Shown piece by piece: positions 9,282 to 16,603 of a DNA stretch of 64,000 bases. The DNA is from Acetobacter okinawensis. GTDB lineage: Bacteria; Pseudomonadota; Alphaproteobacteria; Acetobacterales; Acetobacteraceae. The translations under genes and the position numbers were made by a program. The notes below the pieces were generated by a model, which saw nothing but the letters and a program-made list of their open reading frames with translations, made no database searches and had not been told where the DNA came from. The number at the start of each line of letters is the position of its first letter. Position 1 is the first letter of the stretch. The stretch spans positions 62,001 to 126,000 of the forward strand of contig NZ_JOPJ01000017.1 of assembly GCF_002153655.1 (NCBI RefSeq). The letters run 5' to 3'.

Positions 9282-9393
9282 GCTTATCTCCCGTGGTGTT
9301 ACCTGCCAATTGCGCCAGCATCGCCATGATCTGGGCGCCCGCGTAAGCGCCAGCCTGCTGACTACTCACCCCCGCACCGGCGCCAATGGCCAT
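9268..9393 (-). CDS. Possible 41-residue ORF overlapping the bactofilin-like gene
   Basis: ATG at 9393 to TGA at 9268; the product begins MAIGAGAGVSSQQAGAYAGA and is Ala/Gly/Gln-rich with no recognised family. It overlaps the start of the bactofilin-like gene by 14 bases, an arrangement common in coupled genes. No clear ribosome site precedes it. It may be real, or just leader sequence after flgH. Confidence 0.3.
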   Translation of the reverse strand: MAIGAGAGVSSQQAGAYAGAQIMAMLAQLAGNTTGDKHDER

Positions 9394-9530
9394 GCAACAC
9401 ACAGAAAACAGGCATTGCACAACTTGTTGAATGGGGGAAACTGAACCGTTATGTCAAGTTATGCGTTAGTGATGGCCCAACCTTTTTGGCCCCACCCCCA
9501 ACACACAGCACAAACCCAGAGCCATACCGC

Positions 9531-10274
9531 CTAGAAGGGCAGAACACTGTCCATAATCTGCTGGCCGTAGCGCGGAGTCTGCTGCTTGGTCAGCTGGCCA
9601 CGCCCACCGTAGGAAATGCGGGCTTCTGCAATACGGTCGTGGGTGACGGTGTTGTCTTCCAGAATATCCTGCGGCCTGACCACACCGCTGACCATAAGCT
9701 GGCGCAACTCCCCGTTAACCCGCACCTCCTGCCGTGCCACCACCACAAAGTTGCCGTTGGGCAGCACCTGCGTAATGGTTCCCGCAAGTGTAAGCGTGAC
9801 CGCCTCCGTCCGCCGGATGGTCCCCGTACCTGCATTGGCACTCGCGCTGCTCGTGTTCAGCGCATCGGCCTTGGTCAGCGCGCCCGCCTTGAGACCAAAC
9901 AGGCTGGGAATACCAAAATCCTCAGACCCGCTGGACGAGGCGGAGGTATTATCCACCACGTTCGCATTATCTGCGATCTCGACCTTAATCGTCAGCAGGT
10001 CCCCGACCTGAGAGGCACGCTGGTCCTTGAAGAAGGCCCGGCTCCCCGGCCGCCACAGGCTCCCCACCTCCGTTGGTGGCGCCTGAAGCGGGGGCATGGG
10101 CATGGTCACAGGCCGGTAATCCGGTGTCTGCGTCGGGTCAGACGTGCGGGTCATGCGCGGGGGGTGCCCCACCTCGCTGAGGTCCGCCAGCCCCGTGCAG
10201 GAGGCAAGGCCCAGCAATCCGACCAGAACGGCGCCAGACAGACGGTGTTGGGTCAATAAGTCTCTCCAAGTCAT
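9531..10274 (-). CDS. flgH: Flagellar L-ring lipoprotein FlgH
   Basis: Forms the outer-membrane ring through which the rod passes. 247 aa with a lipoprotein signal ending in LGLASC (lipidated Cys26). The FlgH core follows: GSLWRPGSRAFFKDQRASQV, GDLLTIKVEIADNANV, then IRRTEAVTLTLAGTITQVLP and RQEVRVNGELRQLMVSGVVR and a C-terminal GGRGQLTKQQTPRYGQQIMD. It lies 6 bases after flgA in the operon flgG-flgA-flgH. The P-ring gene flgI is not in the window. Confidence 0.97.
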   Translation of the reverse strand: MTWRDLLTQHRLSGAVLVGLLGLASCTGLADLSEVGHPPRMTRTSDPTQTPDYRPVTMPMPPLQAPPTEVGSLWRPGSRAFFKDQRASQVGDLLTIKVEIADNANVVDNTSASSSGSEDFGIPSLFGLKAGALTKADALNTSSASANAGTGTIRRTEAVTLTLAGTITQVLPNGNFVVVARQEVRVNGELRQLMVSGVVRPQDILEDNTVTHDRIAEARISYGGRGQLTKQQTPRYGQQIMDSVLPF

Positions 10275-10280
10275 AGGCTA

Positions 10281-11303
10281 CTACCGGGGGTATGCGCCGC
10301 CCTGCCCACCGGAGCGGGAGGACGCGCTGATGCGGCGCAGGGCATTGCCATCCGATGGCACGGCACCCGAAGTGGTGTCCACCTCCATTTCGGACCCGTT
10401 GACGACACGGCCTGTCAGAATCATTTTGCTGGCGAGGTTGAGCGCATGCACGTACTGGCCTGCCCCGCCATCCTCCAGCGCACGGCCCGTGGCGGACAGG
10501 TGCAGCCCGGGCGATGTGTAGGAGAGCATGATGGGGTCACCCTTGTGCATGACAATGGTGCGCCGCAGGTCCCGCTCCAGCACCGGCTCGTCCACCACCA
10601 CACTGTGCAGCAGGGTCATGCCCGCAACATCCGTATCCCCCGTGTAGGCCCGCGCGCCGGTATGGCCGGTATAGGATTCGTCCACCCGCACATCCCCTGC
10701 CCCGATGATCGACCCGGCAGCAAGCGCATGCGTGTACACCAGCACACGCTGCGCCGCATGGACCGTGCCGGTCAGCAGGAACGAGTCCTGCGTAATATCG
10801 CCCAGCGGGTGGGTGCGGTACACCGTAGCGGTAAAGCGGCCACTCTTCTGGTCCCAGTCCACATCGGACAGGACAACGGGCTTGGGGTCATCGGCGGCAA
10901 CGGTCATGGGGTGGAAGTCACCCAGCTCGATTGTTACCGGGCCTTCGCCCAGATCGGGCAGGCTCTGTTTGACCAGATGGATAAAAAAGTCGCGGTCCAG
11001 CACGCGGCCTGCGCGTGTGACGGTTACCTGCGCCGTGGCGGACTGGTCCAGCCAGTCCACGCCATACTGGTCGGCAATGGCCAGCAACTGCCGCCCCCCA
11101 ACCACAAAACTGCTGCCCGGCAACGGCGCTGGCCCCAGAACACGGTCCTGCCCCGGCTCCAGGTCCATAAACAGGTCCGACAGGCGCACCGTGTCCGATG
11201 TGACCGTGGTGGCCGTCCGCAGGGTTGCCGCAAAGCTGGCCACAGGCTGCAACGCCACAAAAACCGCAGCCAGAACCGGCAGTAAGGCCGCCCGCAGGGA
11301 CAT
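10281..11303 (-). CDS. flgA: Flagellar P-ring assembly chaperone FlgA
   Basis: Periplasmic chaperone for FlgI during P-ring assembly. 340 aa, longer than the enterobacterial form. A Sec signal spans residues 1-25 (PVASFAA). The C-terminal half has the SAF/FlgA domain (VYTHALAAGSIIGAGDVRVD, GMTLLHSVVVDEPVLERDLR, IVMHKGDPIMLSYTSPGLHL, ASKMILTGRVVNGSEMEV). Two bases separate it from the flgG stop and six from flgH, so all three are one transcript. Confidence 0.95.
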   Translation of the reverse strand: MSLRAALLPVLAAVFVALQPVASFAATLRTATTVTSDTVRLSDLFMDLEPGQDRVLGPAPLPGSSFVVGGRQLLAIADQYGVDWLDQSATAQVTVTRAGRVLDRDFFIHLVKQSLPDLGEGPVTIELGDFHPMTVAADDPKPVVLSDVDWDQKSGRFTATVYRTHPLGDITQDSFLLTGTVHAAQRVLVYTHALAAGSIIGAGDVRVDESYTGHTGARAYTGDTDVAGMTLLHSVVVDEPVLERDLRRTIVMHKGDPIMLSYTSPGLHLSATGRALEDGGAGQYVHALNLASKMILTGRVVNGSEMEVDTTSGAVPSDGNALRRISASSRSGGQGGAYPR

Positions 11304-11305
11304 GG

Positions 11306-12094
11306 TTATTTCAGGTTCGTGAGCGTCTGAAGCATTTCATCAGAAGCGGTAATGACCTTACTGTTCATTTCATACGCGCGCTGGGCGGTAATCAGGTCGG
11401 TAATTTCGGTCACCACGTTCACGGCGGATTCTTCCAAAAAGCCCTGCCGGATATCCCCGAACCCCGTGCTCTGCGGCGTGCCCGTAACCGGGTCGCCCGA
11501 GGAGGTGGTGGAGGTGAACAGGTTCTGCCCCATGGCGGCCAGACCGTTTTCGTTCTGGAAGGTGACAAGCTGGATCTGCCCGGCCACCTGCGCCGTAGTC
11601 TGCCCGGACAGGGTGTACTGCACCTGCCCGCTCTGATCGACGGTAATGTTTTCGGCATTATTGGGCAGGGAAATGTCAGGGCTGAGCGGGTAGCCGTCCG
11701 CCGTAACAATGGTCCCGTCGTTGGAGAGCGAGAACGTGCCGTCACGCGTGTAGGCGTATTCGCCCGATGGCAGGGTCACACGGAAGTAGCCGCGCCCTTC
11801 AATAGCCATATCCAGCGCGTTGCCGGTCTGCTCCAGCGTGCCCTGCTCGTTAATACGGTAAATACCGGCGGTGCGCACACCAAGACCCACCTGCGCGCCA
11901 GAGGGCACAAGGTCGCCCGTATCCGAGCTCATGGTCCCCGCGCGGCGCATGTCCTGATAGATCAGGTCCTGAAACTCCGCCCGACGCCGCTTGTAGCCCG
12001 TGGTCGTCATGTTGGCGATGTTGTGGGAAATTGTCTCGACGTTCGTCGACTGGGCCTGCATGCCCGTAGCGGCGATATCAAGGGAACGCATCAT
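11306..12094 (-). CDS. flgG: Flagellar distal rod protein FlgG
   Basis: Builds the distal rod that crosses the periplasm. 262 aa from ATG 12094, the usual FlgG length; GGAGG lies 11 bases upstream, while a further in-frame codon at 12142 would add 16 unlikely residues. Typical features are the N-terminal ATGMQAQSTNVETISHNIAN motif, the flagellar hook/rod core (GNALDMAIEGRGYFRVTLPS, YTRDGTFSLSNDGTIVTADG) and the C-terminal coiled segment (VNVVTEITDLITAQRAYEMN). First gene of flgG-A-H, divergent from flgF. Confidence 0.97.
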   Translation of the reverse strand: MMRSLDIAATGMQAQSTNVETISHNIANMTTTGYKRRRAEFQDLIYQDMRRAGTMSSDTGDLVPSGAQVGLGVRTAGIYRINEQGTLEQTGNALDMAIEGRGYFRVTLPSGEYAYTRDGTFSLSNDGTIVTADGYPLSPDISLPNNAENITVDQSGQVQYTLSGQTTAQVAGQIQLVTFQNENGLAAMGQNLFTSTTSSGDPVTGTPQSTGFGDIRQGFLEESAVNVVTEITDLITAQRAYEMNSKVITASDEMLQTLTNLK

Positions 12095-12440
12095 AGGATG
12101 ACAAGCCTCCGGGTGTGCCTTGCGCCATGCTCTCCCCAACAACGGTGCGGTGGCGGGGGCATGGGTGGGAACTTACATGGCCGTACGCAAACTGCCATAC
12201 CATGTATTGCCAGCAAGAGGTAAGACGACAGCATGGCCATTGCAAGAGGTTTTGTCTGGCCAATTCCTTACCACTTCTACATCAAGCGTGCTTTTGTGGT
12301 GTATGACACACATCCGGTGTTGCTGTATTATAGGCAATCCAATAGATTTGGCAGACATAAAACCGTTATCGGGCCGCAAGATTCGGGGCAGGCCCGCACC
12401 AGTGCGCCGCACCCGCCCCACCCGCCGGAGTGAGACACCC
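12095..12440. other. Divergent flagellar promoter region (flgG / flgF)
   Basis: 346 bases between the divergent rod genes flgG and flgF. No gene is visible. A good sigma70-type promoter toward flgF is described separately at 12303-12331. The left part should hold the flgG promoter, but I see no clear match. I looked for -24/-12 (sigma54) and FliA-type sites and found none convincing. Confidence 0.6.
12303..12331 (+). promoter_or_regulatory. Predicted sigma70 promoter for flgF
   Basis: -35 ATGACA (12303-12308) and -10 TATTAT (12326-12331) with a 17-base spacer; each hexamer matches consensus at five of six positions. The start of transcription would fall near 12338, about 100 bases before the flgF ATG. 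Confidence 0.5.
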
Positions 12441-13184
12441 ATGGACAACACGACCTATATCGCCTTGTCCCGCATCAATGCCCTGACGCATGACCTTGAA
12501 GTCAGCAGCAACAATCTGGCCAACGCCAATACAACGGGCTTCAAGGCCTCCCGCGAGTTGTTCTCGGACTATATTGTCAAACAAAAAGACATTCACGGTA
12601 TCCCCGGTGAGCGGACGGAAGCCTATACGCAGGACCGCGCTACCTACCAGAACCACGGGCAGGGCCAGCTCCGCCAGACCGGCAACCCGACCGACTTTGC
12701 CATTAACGGCGAAGGGTTTTTTGCCGTGCAGACCACGCAGGGCGTGCGGCTGACGCGCAACGGCCAGTTCCAGCGCCGCTCCGATGGCACCATTGTGGAT
12801 ATTAACGGCAACCCCGTTCTCAACCGCTTCCAGCGCCCCATCATCATCCCCCGTGAGGACGATGTGCTGTCCGTCTCCTCCGATGGCACCATTTCCACGC
12901 AGGATGGCGCGGTAGGCACCATTGACCTGATGACGGTGGACAACCTGAACACCCTCCAGCCCGAGGGTAATGACCTGCTCAAACCCACGACCCAGACGCG
13001 TGTGCTCCCCCGCAAGGAGATCCGGCAGGGTATGCTGGAGAGCAGCAACGTCAACGCCATTGCCGAGACCACACGCATGGTGGAAATCCAGCGTGATTAC
13101 GACCTGAACTTCCAGCTTGTGCAGACCGAATCCACCCGCCGCACCAACGCGATTGACAAGATCACGCAGGATTCGAGCAGCTGA
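12441..13184 (+). CDS. flgF: Flagellar proximal rod protein FlgF
   Basis: Proximal rod subunit. 247 aa. The start ATG 12441 is preceded by CCGGAG about ten bases upstream; the product opens MDNTTYIALSRINALTHDLE, followed by the rod motif SNNLANANTTGFKASRELFS. The core has GNPTDFAINGEGFFAVQTTQ and LTRNGQFQRRSDGTIVDING. The C-terminus (VNAIAETTRMVEIQRDYDLN) is the usual coiled end. Unusually it lies on the opposite strand from flgG, with which it is normally co-transcribed in the same direction. Confidence 0.95.
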   Translation: MDNTTYIALSRINALTHDLEVSSNNLANANTTGFKASRELFSDYIVKQKDIHGIPGERTEAYTQDRATYQNHGQGQLRQTGNPTDFAINGEGFFAVQTTQGVRLTRNGQFQRRSDGTIVDINGNPVLNRFQRPIIIPREDDVLSVSSDGTISTQDGAVGTIDLMTVDNLNTLQPEGNDLLKPTTQTRVLPRKEIRQGMLESSNVNAIAETTRMVEIQRDYDLNFQLVQTESTRRTNAIDKITQDSSS

Positions 13185-13327
13185 CACGCCTTTGCACGGG
13201 CCATTTTGCGCATTACGTTAACCTTCTGCAAACCAATGCGCCGTAAGACTTCTTTAACTGCTGCCAGTTGGCTGCTATTGATTGCCAGATTTTTAAAACA
13301 CGCCGTGACCAACGGACGAGGACAACA

Positions 13328-14923
13328 ATGGACCTAGGATCAGCTCTATCAATAGCCTCGAGCGGGCTGAACGGGATCGAATACCAGTACTCCGTTGTCT
13401 CCCAGAACGTCGCCAACTCCTCCACCACGGGCTATGCCTCCGAATCGGCTAGCGTGACCTCGGCTGTTGCAAACAATCAGGGGACCGGCGTGCGCATTGG
13501 CCATACGGTGGTCAATGTCAGCCCCTACCTGCAATCCTCGCTGTACACCCAGAACGCCAAGGTCTCGGGCCTGACCACATCCTCCAACTCGCTGGCAGCC
13601 GTTGCCTCCGTTCAGGGGTCCACCTCCTCGGATTCGGGTTCGACCAACACCCTGTCCGATGCGCTGGGCAACGTGCAGACCGCGCTGACATCGCTGACAT
13701 CCACCCCGCTGGAAAGCTCGGCGCAGACCGCTGTCATTACTGCTGCCACCTCCCTGACCGACACCATCCACACGCTGGCCAGCACGTACACACAGCAGCG
13801 GCAGACGGCGGAAGACACCATTGTGTCCACGGTCTCCACCATCAACCAGAACCTGACGCAGATCGGCCAGCTGTCCAAGCAGATCATGGCGCTCAAGGCC
13901 GTTGGCTCCGATACCGCCGACCTTGAAAACAGCCGCCTTCAGGTGATGAACGACCTCTCCTCCGAAGTGGGGGTCAAGTTTACCGAAACGTCAAAGGGCG
14001 ACATGGTTGTCACTACCGAGGACGGCACCAAGCTGCCGACCCGCCCGGACCAGATCGGCCTGAACGACAACACCCAGACCCTGCCCAGCAACACATGGCC
14101 GCTCTCGGCTACAAATGGGGGTACGGCCAGCACCACCATTACCGACAGCATGTATTATAAGGCAGGTGACCCCACCAATTCCCCCATTGCGGGCATTACG
14201 GTGGCGGATGGGACGACCAACACCTCCTCAACGGATATTACGTCCCACCTGACCAGCGGCACGCTGGGGGCCAACATTACCCTGCGTGACACAACCTACC
14301 CCACCATGCAGGCGCAGCTGAACGCGTTCTCCACAACGCTGATCAACCGCTTTACGGCTGCGGGCATGTCCCTGTTCACCAGTTCCTCGGGCAGCAGCGT
14401 GATCTCCACCACCGCTACCGGGGCGAGCAGCCAGCAGACCAATCTGGCAAGTGGCATTACCGTTAACGCCACGTACTCGGACACCCCCTCCAGTCTGGCG
14501 CCCAGCGGCAGCACCACAACCATTACCAACGTGCTGAGCACCACCTTTGGCACCTCCAGCAGCAATGTGAGCGGCTCCACCACCCTGTCGGACGGCACGG
14601 TGGTCAGTCTGGATGCCCCGACATCCGACCTTGGGCCGGGCAGCAGCCTGAGCACCGGGTACAGTGCAACGCAAGGGCTTGTGGCGCTGGCAACCTCCCT
14701 GACATCCAATCAGGGCGCCACCATCAGCACGGCCAGCACCAACCTGACCTACGCCACGGCGGTGCAGACAACGCTGAGCGCAAAGGTAACCAGTGTGTCG
14801 GGCGTGGATGTGAATACCGAAATGTCCAAGATTGTGGCGCTGCAAAACGCCTATACGGCCAACGCCAAGATCATTTCCTCCGTGCAGACCATGTTCAGCG
14901 CGCTCCTTAACGCCATCAACTAA
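13328..14923 (+). CDS. flgK: Flagellar hook-associated protein 1, FlgK
   Basis: First hook-filament junction protein. 531 aa from ATG 13328, which has GAGGA upstream. The N-terminus is typical (SALSIASSGLNGIEYQYSVV, SQNVANSSTTGYASES) and the C-terminus keeps the coiled end (ALQNAYTANAKIISSVQTMF). The middle is very rich in Ser and Thr and variable, as in many hook-associated proteins. It lies 143 bases after flgF and 24 before flgL. Confidence 0.94.
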   Translation: MDLGSALSIASSGLNGIEYQYSVVSQNVANSSTTGYASESASVTSAVANNQGTGVRIGHTVVNVSPYLQSSLYTQNAKVSGLTTSSNSLAAVASVQGSTSSDSGSTNTLSDALGNVQTALTSLTSTPLESSAQTAVITAATSLTDTIHTLASTYTQQRQTAEDTIVSTVSTINQNLTQIGQLSKQIMALKAVGSDTADLENSRLQVMNDLSSEVGVKFTETSKGDMVVTTEDGTKLPTRPDQIGLNDNTQTLPSNTWPLSATNGGTASTTITDSMYYKAGDPTNSPIAGITVADGTTNTSSTDITSHLTSGTLGANITLRDTTYPTMQAQLNAFSTTLINRFTAAGMSLFTSSSGSSVISTTATGASSQQTNLASGITVNATYSDTPSSLAPSGSTTTITNVLSTTFGTSSSNVSGSTTLSDGTVVSLDAPTSDLGPGSSLSTGYSATQGLVALATSLTSNQGATISTASTNLTYATAVQTTLSAKVTSVSGVDVNTEMSKIVALQNAYTANAKIISSVQTMFSALLNAIN

Positions 14924-14947
14924 GCCCATAGAGGGAGAGACTTTACT

Positions 14948-16051
14948 ATGAGCACTTCTATCGGGCAGTATGGCGCAAGTGCGGCAAGCCTCGTTCTTTC
15001 CGCCGGTGTCAAAGAACTCAGCGACGCCCAGACCACCCTTTCGTGGCAGACGTCAAACAACGGTATTATCTCCGAGACCTTTGCGGGTCTTGGCACGTCC
15101 CGTTCCACCGTGTTTTCGCTGACCCCCAAGATCACGCAGGTCGCGGCATGGCAGAGCAACATCACCAACGCCCAGAACAGCCTGAGCGTAACCGCCACGT
15201 CCCTTAAGCAGATTGTCTCGCTCGCGCAGAGCATGGCGACCAACCTGCTGAGCATTACAGGCAGCAGCAGCACATCCACGGTCAACTCGGTCTCGACCGA
15301 AGCTTCGAGCACGCTCAGCCAGATTGCCACGGTGCTCAACGCCTCCAACGGTACGGGCTATGTGTTTGCCGGGCAGAACGCCACCCAAGCCCCGGTCAAC
15401 GACCCGTCCAACGTGGCCAGCGGCACAACAAGCACACAGATCGCCAGCACACTCAGCCAGCTTGCATCCGGCACAAGCATGGACAGCATTCTGCAGCAGG
15501 CCACCACGCTGATGAACGCGGACAGCTCGATTTTTTCGAGCACCATTTCCACCGCGTCCTCCACAGATGGCACGGCCTCCCTCAACACGGCCCAGACCCA
15601 GCAGACCAGCACCATTACGGGGGACAGCACGTCCAGCACCTATGGCATTGTGGCCACGCAGGGCAGCACATCGGACGTGAGCAGCACCTCCACCGGCTCC
15701 CCCATCAAGGACCTGATGCGGGATATGATGCTGATTTCGGGCATGAGCGGCATGTCCTCCACCAGCACAGGGTATTCCGACCTTGTGAACCAACTCCATA
15801 CATCGCTGGTCAACACGACCAACCAGTTGATCAACATGGAAACGACCGTGGGCGCGCAGCAGAACGCGCTGACCGCGCGCGCAAGCCTGCTGACCAACAC
15901 CACGACTGCGCTCAAAACCCAGCTGTCAGATGCCCGCACAACCGATATTGCACAGGTGGCTATCCAGAGCAGCAACGTGCAGGCCAGCCTCAAGGCCTCG
16001 TTCATTCTGATCGCGGATATGAAGGACATGACACTGGCCAACTATCTGTAA
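14948..16051 (+). CDS. flgL: Flagellar hook-associated protein 3, FlgL-like
   Basis: Second hook-filament junction protein, flagellin family. 367 aa. The N-terminal flagellin-like helix region has QSNITNAQNSLSVTATSLKQ and the C-terminus has LVNTTNQLINMETTVGAQQN and LKTQLSDARTTDIAQVAIQS. The middle is Ser/Thr-rich. GAGGGAGAG precedes the ATG. Position directly after flgK fixes the identity over ordinary flagellin. A strong hairpin follows at 16082-16115. Confidence 0.9.
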   Translation: MSTSIGQYGASAASLVLSAGVKELSDAQTTLSWQTSNNGIISETFAGLGTSRSTVFSLTPKITQVAAWQSNITNAQNSLSVTATSLKQIVSLAQSMATNLLSITGSSSTSTVNSVSTEASSTLSQIATVLNASNGTGYVFAGQNATQAPVNDPSNVASGTTSTQIASTLSQLASGTSMDSILQQATTLMNADSSIFSSTISTASSTDGTASLNTAQTQQTSTITGDSTSSTYGIVATQGSTSDVSSTSTGSPIKDLMRDMMLISGMSGMSSTSTGYSDLVNQLHTSLVNTTNQLINMETTVGAQQNALTARASLLTNTTTALKTQLSDARTTDIAQVAIQSSNVQASLKASFILIADMKDMTLANYL

Positions 16052-16081
16052 AGGCCACGTCCACACGCGCGCTATACGCCC

Positions 16082-16115
16082 GAACAGCCTGCTGGCCCAT
16101 GCCCGCAGGCTGTTC
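16082..16115. terminator. Hairpin between convergent flgL and the small gene facing metH
   Basis: Perfect 11-base stem GAACAGCCTGC (16082-16092) / GCAGGCTGTTC (16105-16115) with a 12-base loop. The downstream T-run is weak (TGTT), so termination strength is uncertain. It sits between two gene ends on opposite strands. Confidence 0.55.
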
Positions 16116-16117
16116 TG

Positions 16118-16603
16118 TTATGGATACAGCGCGTAAAAGGACGACAGGAAGATCGAGGTTTTAAGCTGCGTGGCATAGGCCTTCACCAGTTCGGGGGGGC
16201 AGACCACCACCATCACCTCCAGCGGGTCGCCCACACCGCGCACGCGGTTCTGGGCCTGTGTCAGCAAAAACTGGTCCAGCCCCCCACGGCCCACACAGCA
16301 CAGGCAATGCCCGCCGTGGCTGGCCTGCTCCTTGCTCCCATGCCACTCCAGCACACAGGCCCAGCCCTGAGCCTGCTCTGGCGTAGGGGTCACGCCCGCA
16401 AACACCACGCCGCCACGGCCCCGCCAGACCTGCCCCTGCGGCGGATGAGCGCGTACAAAAAGCGGCACGCGCCCCCCCTGTATGCGCGGTGGAACACGCA
16501 TGCAGGTGGACAGTGCTGCCTCGGTCTGGAATAAGGATGTGGTTTCGGCCCGCTCACGCGGCTGAGACCCCTCCTCCCCACCACTTCGGTTCTGTGCTGT
16601 CAT
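16118..16603 (-). CDS. Unknown protein divergent from metH, with a CxCC motif
   Basis: 161 aa from ATG 16603 (a later start at 16501 would give 127 aa). Not recognised. The translated sequence contains HGGHCLCCVGRGGLDQFLL, which resembles the CxCC metal-binding region of CobW/COG0523 GTPases (pattern GxCxCC..RGDL), but no P-loop or other GTPase motif is present, so it is at most a remnant or a chance match. No signal peptide. Its ATG overlaps the metH ATG on the other strand. Upstream bases show only a weak ribosome site (GAGAAG). Confidence 0.65.
   Translation of the reverse strand: MTAQNRSGGEEGSQPRERAETTSLFQTEAALSTCMRVPPRIQGGRVPLFVRAHPPQGQVWRGRGGVVFAGVTPTPEQAQGWACVLEWHGSKEQASHGGHCLCCVGRGGLDQFLLTQAQNRVRGVGDPLEVMVVVCPPELVKAYATQLKTSIFLSSFYALYP

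Noticed and set aside
13190-13260. Possible sigma54 or FliA promoter before flgK
   Set aside because: GCAC...TTGC elements are 3 bases too far apart for -24/-12, and the GCCGTAAG element lacks a TAAA at the right distance.
16100-16602. Cobalamin riboswitch upstream of metH
   Set aside because: There is no non-coding space and no B12-box-like sequence was seen.
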